A stretch of 64,000 nt of DNA from contig JAHBXT010000003.1 of assembly GCA_019636385.1 (NCBI GenBank), positions 372,001 to 436,000 on the forward strand, given 5' to 3'. The notes beneath the pieces were generated by a model, which was given only the letters and a program-made list of their open reading frames with translations, made no database searches and was not told the origin of the DNA. Numbering within the stretch: position 1 is the first letter of the stretch; the number at the start of each line of letters is the position of its first letter. The DNA is from Pirellulaceae bacterium (lineage in GTDB: Bacteria; Planctomycetota; Planctomycetia; Pirellulales; Pirellulaceae). This document shows positions 57,509 to 64,000 of the stretch, one piece after another. Position numbers and translations under genes: made by a program.

Positions 57509-59158
57509 ATGAAGCGCACGATCGCCATCTACGATACAACGCTCCGCGACGGAGCCCAGGGGGAAGGTGTCAGTTTTTCGCTCCAAGACAAGCTGAATAT
57601 ATGTCAACGTTTGGCGGAGATTGGCATCGACTACGTCGAAGGTGGTTACCCGCTGTCTAACGAGAAGGATGTTGCCTTTTTTGAGAATGTACGGCGGTTG
57701 AACTTGAGCCAGACTGTGGTGAGCGCATTCGGAATGACGCGACGTCGCGGTTTCAAGGCGGCCGAAGATCCAGGTATGCAGGCGATGTTAGCAGCCGGAA
57801 CCGGGGCCTGTACGATCGTTGGCAAGACATGGGATTTCCAAGTTACCGACGTGCTGGGCGTTGACTTGGATGAGAATTTGGCGATGATCGGCGACAGCAT
57901 CGAATTTCTGGGACGCCATGCTGAAATTTTGTACGATGCCGAACACTTCTTTGATGGCTTCAAAGCCAACCCCGGCTATTCGTTGAGAACGCTGCAAGCG
58001 GCAGCTCAGGCTGGTGCAAAGTGGATCGTGCTCTGCGATACCAATGGTGGAACGCTACCCGCGGACGTGGCGCAGATCGTTCGAACTGTGTTGGCCGAGC
58101 TGTCTAAGTACTCCGTGCAACTGGGAATCCATTGTCACAACGACGGTGACTTGGCGACCGCCAATTCGTTGGCGGCAGTAGACGCTGGCTGTAATCAGGT
58201 GCAGGGCACCATCAACGGAATTGGCGAACGCTGCGGTAATGCCGATCTGATTCCCGTCATGGCCAATTTAGCCCTCAAGTTGCAGGGCTATGAAGTCTGC
58301 GGCGGTCGGCCGTTGGAACACTTAACCGAGTTGTCGCGGTTTGTCTATGAAACTGCCAATCTGCAGCACCGTAATAATCAGCCGTTTGTGGGGCAAAGCG
58401 CCTTTGCGCATAAAGGTGGCATGCATGTGCATGCGGTCAATAAGGCGGCGCACTCATACGAGCACCTAGACCCCAGCCTCGTGGGCAATCAACGACGCAT
58501 CTTGGTCAGCGAACTATCCGGGCGGTCGAACATCATAGCGTTGACCACCAAGCATAACATCGACTCCGATCGACAGTTAATGGACGCGATCTTGGCCGAA
58601 GTAGTACGGCGGGAGAATAGCGGCTATCAGTACGAAAGCGCTGAAGCTTCCTTTGACTTGTTGGTGCAGCGCGTCGCCAATACGTTTAAGCCGCATTTTC
58701 AGACTGTGAAATACCGTGTCGTGGCCGGTGATCGAGATGCCCCTAGACATGCGGCATTTGCCGAAGCAATTCTAAAGTTGCGAGTCGGCGATCAGGAATG
58801 CTTCGAGGCGGCCGAAGGCCATGGACCGGTCAACGCGCTGGACGCTGCCTTGCGCAAGTGTCTGGAACGCTTCTATCCAGTGCTTTCGGACATGTACTTG
58901 GTCGACTACAAGGTGCGTGTGGTTAACAGCGAAGCGGGAACGGCCGCTAGGATCCGCGTGAACATTGAAAGCTCCGATGGCGAACATACTTGGGGTACTA
59001 TTGGCGCAAGTGAAAATCTAATCGAAGCCAGCTGGCTGGCGCTCATCGACGCTGTGGAATACAAGCTGGCGTTGGCGGAAGGAGAATTGCGACATTCCAC
59101 CGCTCCGCCCAGTTCTAGGCATAGCAAGGTCGGATCGTCGGGCCAAGCTGGATTGTGA
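57509..59158 (+). CDS. cimA: (R)-citramalate synthase
   Basis: This 549-residue protein belongs to the isopropylmalate/citramalate synthase family. The N-terminal catalytic barrel starts YDTTLRDGAQGEGVSFSLQDK, with the metal-binding H208-x-H210 in GIHCHNDGDLATANSL, and has GIGERCGNADL and SAFAHKGGMHVHAV. The C-terminal LeuA-type regulatory dimer domain (about 395-520) includes YKVRVVNSEAGTAARIRVNIES. The GEGVSFS insertion and the length fit the CimA group (TIGR00977) better than LeuA. It condenses pyruvate with acetyl-CoA to citramalate, the threonine-independent entry to isoleucine. The upstream leader/terminator suggests attenuation. Start: ATG at 57509, weak Shine-Dalgarno. Confidence 0.92.
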   Translation: MKRTIAIYDTTLRDGAQGEGVSFSLQDKLNICQRLAEIGIDYVEGGYPLSNEKDVAFFENVRRLNLSQTVVSAFGMTRRRGFKAAEDPGMQAMLAAGTGACTIVGKTWDFQVTDVLGVDLDENLAMIGDSIEFLGRHAEILYDAEHFFDGFKANPGYSLRTLQAAAQAGAKWIVLCDTNGGTLPADVAQIVRTVLAELSKYSVQLGIHCHNDGDLATANSLAAVDAGCNQVQGTINGIGERCGNADLIPVMANLALKLQGYEVCGGRPLEHLTELSRFVYETANLQHRNNQPFVGQSAFAHKGGMHVHAVNKAAHSYEHLDPSLVGNQRRILVSELSGRSNIIALTTKHNIDSDRQLMDAILAEVVRRENSGYQYESAEASFDLLVQRVANTFKPHFQTVKYRVVAGDRDAPRHAAFAEAILKLRVGDQECFEAAEGHGPVNALDAALRKCLERFYPVLSDMYLVDYKVRVVNSEAGTAARIRVNIESSDGEHTWGTIGASENLIEASWLALIDAVEYKLALAEGELRHSTAPPSSRHSKVGSSGQAGL

Positions 59159-59317
59159 AGAATAGGTTAATTGGCTATTTGGAGGTCGCTCTGCGGTTTG
59201 TCAAACCGCTGCTTTTGATAATATGGCGCCGCTGCCGCGCTTCAAAACTATCGTTCTGGCGGTTCACTCCGCTGGAGGAATCGCAGCGGCCGTCCACTAT
59301 TCTTTGACCGTTACCAC

Positions 59318-60979
59318 ATGGATACTTCAACGCTAGTTCACCTATTCTGCACGTTGTTGGGCGGATTGGGGCTGTTTCTGCTGGGCATGAAAAACATGTC
59401 CGACGGCATGCAAGCTATTGCCGGCGAAAGCCTCCGGCGATTGATAGGGCTCGTGACTAACAATCGACTTATGGCCGCTGCAGTAGGTACATTGTCTACT
59501 TGTATTGTCCAGTCCAGCTCCATCACCACCGTTCTGGCAGTTGGGTTTGTCAATAGCGGCTTGATGACGCTACGGCAAGCAGTGGGCGTCATCATGGGCG
59601 CCAATATTGGAACTACGATTACCGGCTGGATCTTGGTACTGGAGATCGGCAAGTACGGACTGCCAATCATCGGGATAGCGGTGTTGTTGTATCTGTTTTC
59701 CAGGGCAGATCGCTGGAGGTACGTGGGACTGGCGGCCTTAGGAATCGGCTTGGTATTCTTCGGATTGGAGACCATGAAGGAGGCCTGCGCGATTGTTAAG
59801 ACCAACCCGCAGTTCGTTGAGTGGTTCCACCAGTTTCATGCCGACAGCTATTTGGGCGTACTGAAATGCGTGTTGATCGGGTGTGTATTGACGGCCGTTG
59901 TGCAGTCCTCCTCGGCAACTTTGGGGATCACGATTTCATTGGCAACACAGGGTTTAATCGACTACCAGACTGCCGGTGCACTTGTGCTGGGCGAAAATAT
60001 TGGCACAACGATTACGGCGCTGCTCGCCTCGATCGGCACAACCACTGCCGCTCGACGTGCCGCCTATTTTCACTCGATATTTAACGTGCTGGGAGTGTTG
60101 TGGATCTCGTCGATCTTTGCGTATTACATTCGGCTGATTGAATACTTCGTCGGTATCGAACCAGGCCAAGCGACTTTATCGTCGACCGAAATTAGCTCCT
60201 CAATCGCCCTGACGCACAGCTTGTTCAACATTGCCAATACGATGTTGTTTCTGCCGTTTGTTCCATTGATCGTGAAAATACTGGAGAGCGTCGCTCCCAA
60301 CAAAGAATTCAAAGAAAAACCCAAATTGACGGACTTAGATATTCGCTACTTGGACACACCCGCACTGGCCATTGAACGTTCTCGGAATGAAGTACTGAAG
60401 ATGGGCGACGGATGCGAAAAAATGCTTCGTTGGTTGGAGGAACTGCAGGATCAGGAGGTGCTGGATACGCAACTCGAAAACCGACTGAAACACCGTGAAC
60501 AGGTATTCGATTCCGTTCAAGATGAAGTCTCCTCCTTCGTAACCGACCTGTTAGCCAAAGCCTTGCCGCACAAAGTGGCCGATGAGGCACGACGGCAACT
60601 GACGATGGCTGACGAATATGAGTCGATCAGTGACTACTTTGTAGGCCTGGATAAGTTTGATCGCAAGTTACGAAAATCCGGGTTGCGATACACCTTAGGT
60701 CAGCGCGAACAGCTTGGGCAATTGAACGGCATGACGCTCAACTACTTGAAGGCGGTAAATTCCGGAGTTGCCCGCAATGATCCGAATGTCGCTCGCGATA
60801 CCGACAATACTTCCAAGGAAATCAGGTCACGCATCAAGCAGTTTCGCAAACAGCACCTGGAGGACCTATCCAAGGGTGACATCGCGCCTCAGATCAGCGT
60901 CGCTTTTCTGGCCGCACTTAATGCTTATGCGCGCATTCGCGATCACTTGGAGAACATCGCAGAGACGGTCACGGGTTAG
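59318..60979 (+). CDS. Na+/phosphate cotransporter with PhoU-like C-terminal domain
   Basis: This 553-residue protein has the NptA/YjbB type of inverted-repeat membrane domain. The two QSSS motifs are CIVQSSSITTVLAVGFVNSG and TAVVQSSSATLGITISLATQ, each followed by a GANIGTT or GENIGTTITA segment. A soluble C-terminal region (about 345-553) is helical and PhoU-like (SRNEVLKMGDGCEKML, DEYESISDYFVGLDKFDRKLRK). It probably moves phosphate with sodium and is regulated by the PhoU-like domain. No pho genes are adjacent. The ATG at 59318 begins the first helix. Confidence 0.9.
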   Translation: MDTSTLVHLFCTLLGGLGLFLLGMKNMSDGMQAIAGESLRRLIGLVTNNRLMAAAVGTLSTCIVQSSSITTVLAVGFVNSGLMTLRQAVGVIMGANIGTTITGWILVLEIGKYGLPIIGIAVLLYLFSRADRWRYVGLAALGIGLVFFGLETMKEACAIVKTNPQFVEWFHQFHADSYLGVLKCVLIGCVLTAVVQSSSATLGITISLATQGLIDYQTAGALVLGENIGTTITALLASIGTTTAARRAAYFHSIFNVLGVLWISSIFAYYIRLIEYFVGIEPGQATLSSTEISSSIALTHSLFNIANTMLFLPFVPLIVKILESVAPNKEFKEKPKLTDLDIRYLDTPALAIERSRNEVLKMGDGCEKMLRWLEELQDQEVLDTQLENRLKHREQVFDSVQDEVSSFVTDLLAKALPHKVADEARRQLTMADEYESISDYFVGLDKFDRKLRKSGLRYTLGQREQLGQLNGMTLNYLKAVNSGVARNDPNVARDTDNTSKEIRSRIKQFRKQHLEDLSKGDIAPQISVAFLAALNAYARIRDHLENIAETVTG

Positions 60980-61027
60980 AGTCGGCCGGTAGCTTCAATT
61001 GCGTGGAACGGATTGGAGTTGGCGGCA

Positions 61028-62245
61028 TCATGGGCCGGCAGTCGAGCCCTCAGGTGGTCGGGGCTTGAGCCTAGCACCGCTGGATATCTGATCTCCGGGG
61101 TGCACTATTACCTGCGTACCTTCGGATAGTCCATCCAGGATTTGAGCCTCAAGGTCGTTGCGTTTGCCGATGGTTACTCGCCTCAGCTCGGCCCGGCCCG
61201 CAGCATTCACGAACACTGCCCAGTCCGAATCGGAACGGAACAGAGCACCGATGGGTGCCTTTAGTACGTCGTCGTCTTCCCAGACTACGACCGACGCTTC
61301 AAGCCGATAGCCATCCCCCAGCACCGATAAATCTTGCTGGCGATCGAAGTCGATAATCACATTTACACGCTGCTCTTCAATCCCTAGGGCAGAGACTTTA
61401 GTGAATGCTGATGGTTCAATCAGTCGGACTTTGCCGCGCAATGGCTGTTCACCTCCCCAATGCTCCACGTAAACCGATGCCCCCAGCCGGATCTTTACAG
61501 CATCGGTGGACAATACATCTACCTCGATCTCCAGGTCGTTAGGGTCGCCAATTTCGAGTAGCGGTGCACCGGCTGGCAGAATCGTAGCACTTTCTTGCAA
61601 CACACGTAAGACTTTGCCACTGATCGGCGCTAAGATCGGAAACCGAAATGAATCAGAGTCTGAATATCCTGTTTGTTGACCTGTATGAATCATGGCTGCC
61701 CGAGTCATCCGCAACTCAAATTTGGCAATTTCGTGTGCATAATTGGACTCTGCCAATTCTGATTGTGCAGCGTCCAGCGCTAGCACAGCAGCGTCAACCT
61801 CTTGTTGGCTAACCGCTTGACTGCCATGTAGTGTGCGCAGACGTTGCAGCTCAGACTCTGCAAACTTCAATCGTTCTTGGGCAAGTAGCTGTCGCGGTTC
61901 AACTTGTGCGAGACGAGCCTCTGCTGCGCTTTCGCGAGCCCGAGCTTCGGCTAAGGAGCGTGGGTCCAATAAGGCGGGATCTGTTGGTTCGATCACCGAC
62001 AGAATTGTCTCGCCGGCCGATACTGAATCGCCAGGTTTCAGGTCTATGCGGATCAGTCGGCCGCCAACGGGCGTAGAAACCGTGTATTTTTCTCGGATGC
62101 GAGTCCTCCCGTCGTCATGCACGGTCAAGCGTAGCGGACCTCTGGCAACCGTCGCTAAATCAACAGTCACCGGTTGCTCGCTAAATAAATACCAGGCCGC
62201 TCCAGCAGCAAGGATCAGTCCGGCTAAGATCGCCATGCGGCGCAT
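61028..62245 (-). CDS. HlyD/RND-type periplasmic adaptor
   Basis: This 405-residue adaptor has an N-terminal membrane anchor (MAILAGLILAAGAAWYLF), a split lipoyl/barrel-sandwich domain (VSTPVGGRLIRIDLKPGDSV ... FPILAPISGKVLRVLQESA), a helical hairpin (about 100-185) and a beta-barrel with a membrane-proximal domain (PIGALFRSDSDWAVFVNAAG). Such proteins link an inner-membrane pump to an outer channel. GAGGAAG precedes the ATG at 62245. It is 58 bases downstream of the FtsX-type permease on the same strand, forming a MacAB-like exporter; the ATPase is expected beyond the right edge. Confidence 0.9.
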   Translation of the reverse strand: MRRMAILAGLILAAGAAWYLFSEQPVTVDLATVARGPLRLTVHDDGRTRIREKYTVSTPVGGRLIRIDLKPGDSVSAGETILSVIEPTDPALLDPRSLAEARARESAAEARLAQVEPRQLLAQERLKFAESELQRLRTLHGSQAVSQQEVDAAVLALDAAQSELAESNYAHEIAKFELRMTRAAMIHTGQQTGYSDSDSFRFPILAPISGKVLRVLQESATILPAGAPLLEIGDPNDLEIEVDVLSTDAVKIRLGASVYVEHWGGEQPLRGKVRLIEPSAFTKVSALGIEEQRVNVIIDFDRQQDLSVLGDGYRLEASVVVWEDDDVLKAPIGALFRSDSDWAVFVNAAGRAELRRVTIGKRNDLEAQILDGLSEGTQVIVHPGDQISSGARLKPRPPEGSTAGP

Positions 62246-62303
62246 ACTTCCTCACTCTTCTGGGAACGCTCAGGATCCTGTGCGGCCGAACAGCCGCTAT
62301 CCG

Positions 62304-64000
62304 TTACTCTGGACTCTTCAACACGCTAATCATATCGAGCAATTTGACATGACGTTGGACGATGAGTGAAGATATCACGCTTGCAAGCAATACAACGAAG
62401 GCTGCTCGAAACCAGGTGTTCCAACTGACTACGAACGGAATGCGGTACATCTCGGTCTGCATTGCCAGCGTGGTCAGCCACGTTAGCAAGTTGCCAATCA
62501 GCAGTCCACATGGTATCGCTAGAGACGTTATCACGGCCAGTTCGCCCAGCAGAATTGCCGAGACCTCGGCTACGGTGAAGCCAAGTACCCTTAGAGTCGC
62601 CAATTCGCGGCCGCGCTCGGACAGAGATATGCGGGCTGTATTGTAGACGACACCGCAGGCGATCACACAGGCAAAAGCAATATTGAAAGCCTGCATCTTC
62701 AATTGGTTTTCGGCGATGGTATCAATAAAGCTTTGAATACTGGCCTGTTTGACAGTGACTCCGGTCACGCCCGGTGTGGCCTTAAGCCGCCGATACAGTT
62801 CGTCTTGCCAACGACTGTCAACTTTAAGCCATGCTCCGGATGCAACCGGCGGTTGAGTCATGAGCTGATTGATTTGTGAAATTGGCATGTAGGCGTTCAT
62901 GCCTCCAAAATCACGGATCAGCCCTGTGATCATAACCTGGCAGCGCGGGCGCTTGCCTTCCAGTACGCTCATGTCGACCATGTCTCCAACCTGAACGCCA
63001 AGTACTTGTGCGACCTTCTCCGACACCAGCAGGCCACGTTCGGGCACTTCCTGCCGTTGTTCGTTGGAATCTAATAAGCGGAAGAGTTGTTGCTGTCCAT
63101 CCAAGCCCATGATGCCCATGCGCCGCCAGCGTGGACCATGAGTTAGTCGCACGGCCAGCGATCGAAAGGGCTCGGTACGCATTACGCCGGGTAGATGCTG
63201 CAGTTCGGTCACGACACTGATTGGCATTGAATCGCGAAAGACCACTGTGACGTCATCTCGTTGTGACAAGCGAAACTGAAAATCTACCAGATAGTCCAGC
63301 GCATCGGTCATGAATCCACCCACAACCATGACAGCTGTTCCCAGACTGATGCCAATGCAACTCAGAGCCGACTTCCAGGGACGACGCTGAAGCTGTCGCA
63401 GTACCATGCGCATCGTGCGTGTAGTTAGGCGACGCAGACCAAACCTCTCGATCAGCGACACGCTGTATCGCGCGGGCGACTCGGGACGCATTGCTTCGGC
63501 CGGGGGTAATCGTACTGCGGCTAAGACGGCGTTCAGGCTACCTAGGGATGCGGCCCCTAAGCTCAGCAGCGTTGCGACAATTGTTGATCGAAGATCCAAC
63601 TGAAAATAGAACAGTGGAAAACGGTAGAACGTGGTGTACATTTGGGTTAGGCCGCGTCCCATCCACGACCCCACCAACGTCCCCAAAATTGAGGCGGCCA
63701 ACACAACAATTGCAATCAGCTTGAAGTAGTGCCAGCCAACTTGTAGATTGAAGTACCCGAATGCCTTGAGCGCAGCAATCTGATCGCGCTGAGTCTGTAT
63801 GAGCCGCGAAAGCACGATATTCAACAGGAAAGCGGCGACCGCTAAAAATACAGTGGGCACAATCATGCCCGTCCCGCGCAATTGCCGGATTTCGTCGGCC
63901 AGGTACCGCGCCGACATCTGTTCACTGCGACCAAAACAGCCTGCATTTCCCCACGGATCCAACAGCGTATCGACGCGTCGTGCGACTTCTGTCTCGTTGG
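62304..64000 (-). CDS. FtsX-type ABC permease, N-terminus beyond the right edge
   Basis: The frame stays open to position 64000, reading NETEVARRVDTLLDPWGNAGC at the edge, so the true start lies outside the window. A TTG at 63962 is not a real start. The visible 565 residues include an FtsX domain (IVPTVFLAVAAFLLNIVLSRL, FGYFNLQVGWHYF), a MacB-like extracytoplasmic domain (about 225-440) and a second FtsX domain at the C-terminus (ACVIACGVVYNTARISLSERGRELATLRVLGF). This is the two-FtsX-domain lipoprotein-release or macrolide-exporter type of permease. It is upstream of the HlyD-type adaptor in the same transcript. Confidence 0.9.
   Translation of the reverse strand, partial: NETEVARRVDTLLDPWGNAGCFGRSEQMSARYLADEIRQLRGTGMIVPTVFLAVAAFLLNIVLSRLIQTQRDQIAALKAFGYFNLQVGWHYFKLIAIVVLAASILGTLVGSWMGRGLTQMYTTFYRFPLFYFQLDLRSTIVATLLSLGAASLGSLNAVLAAVRLPPAEAMRPESPARYSVSLIERFGLRRLTTRTMRMVLRQLQRRPWKSALSCIGISLGTAVMVVGGFMTDALDYLVDFQFRLSQRDDVTVVFRDSMPISVVTELQHLPGVMRTEPFRSLAVRLTHGPRWRRMGIMGLDGQQQLFRLLDSNEQRQEVPERGLLVSEKVAQVLGVQVGDMVDMSVLEGKRPRCQVMITGLIRDFGGMNAYMPISQINQLMTQPPVASGAWLKVDSRWQDELYRRLKATPGVTGVTVKQASIQSFIDTIAENQLKMQAFNIAFACVIACGVVYNTARISLSERGRELATLRVLGFTVAEVSAILLGELAVITSLAIPCGLLIGNLLTWLTTLAMQTEMYRIPFVVSWNTWFRAAFVVLLASVISSLIVQRHVKLLDMISVLKSPE

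Noticed and set aside
63960..63962. TTG at 63962 as start of the FtsX-type permease
   Set aside because: The frame stays open to the window edge and the residues upstream (ETEVARRVDTLL) look like ordinary FtsX-family sequence, so the real start is outside.

Overview
The window looks like a chromosomal segment of a planctomycete, most likely Pirellulaceae-like. The evidence is protein architecture: a surface protein with the planctomycete N-terminal RLENRALLA sorting-type motif, a PVC-type beta-propeller/HEAT/CxxCH cytochrome fused to a ceramidase-like domain, an ABC-2 permease fused to a CPBP protease, an amino-acid kinase resembling the methanofuran/methanopterin-pathway kinase, and many single-gene units on alternating strands. 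No rRNA, tRNA, CRISPR array, transposase or prophage was seen. Both edges cut genes: a hypothetical membrane protein at the left and an FtsX-type permease at the right.

Layout. 0-8.9 kb: hypothetical genes, an EboB-like TatD hydrolase, a Fur-family regulator preceded by a 24-nt perfect palindrome, a 1157-residue fatty-acyl-AMP ligase/ACP/alpha-oxoamine synthase, an orphan ParA ATPase with a lipoprotein, and a single-domain response regulator. 9-16.4 kb: penicillin-acylase-type hydrolase with an EVE protein, secreted glutathione peroxidase, DRG/TGS-type GTPase, MfnE-like kinase and a secreted WD40 protein. 16.5-21.2 kb: a giant surface nuclease-like protein. 21.8-27.4 kb: GlcF-like Fe-S protein, a small conserved protein, CsrA and pyruvate carboxylase. 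27.5-33.4 kb: secreted thioredoxin, MsbA-type exporter with a coiled-coil insert, membrane coiled-coil protein with a BRCT-like end, and a Gly/Cys-rich secreted protein. 33.7-48 kb: ceramidase/cytochrome fusion, PdxJ with a UMF1-type MFS permease, CorA, a Na/Ca exchanger, an FG-GAP/sialidase fusion and a TMTC-like GT-C glycosyltransferase; the last two diverge around a near-perfect Fur box. 48-64 kb: UbiD-family decarboxylase, DUF1801 and PfpI-family proteins, two TatA/B-type subunits, a NatA/NatB-CPBP export pair, a Wzz/GNVR chain-length protein, citramalate synthase behind a possible leader RNA, a Na/Pi cotransporter, and an HlyD/FtsX efflux pair.

Themes. Carbon metabolism appears as pyruvate carboxylase (anaplerosis), citramalate synthase (isoleucine precursor), GlcF (glycolate/lactate-type oxidation) and the possible C1-cofactor kinase. 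Ion and metal handling appears as a Fur-family regulator, a Fur box, CorA, CaCA and NptA-type transporters. Envelope functions are prominent: sialidase-like, ceramidase-like and surface-nuclease proteins, GT-C transferase, Wzz-like protein, Tat subunits and exporters. No single new multi-gene defence or biosynthetic system is obvious. The strongest unusual signals are multidomain fusions and regulatory DNA between genes. Starts were chosen from Shine-Dalgarno spacing, signal peptides and family length, and several differ from the longest possible reading frame.
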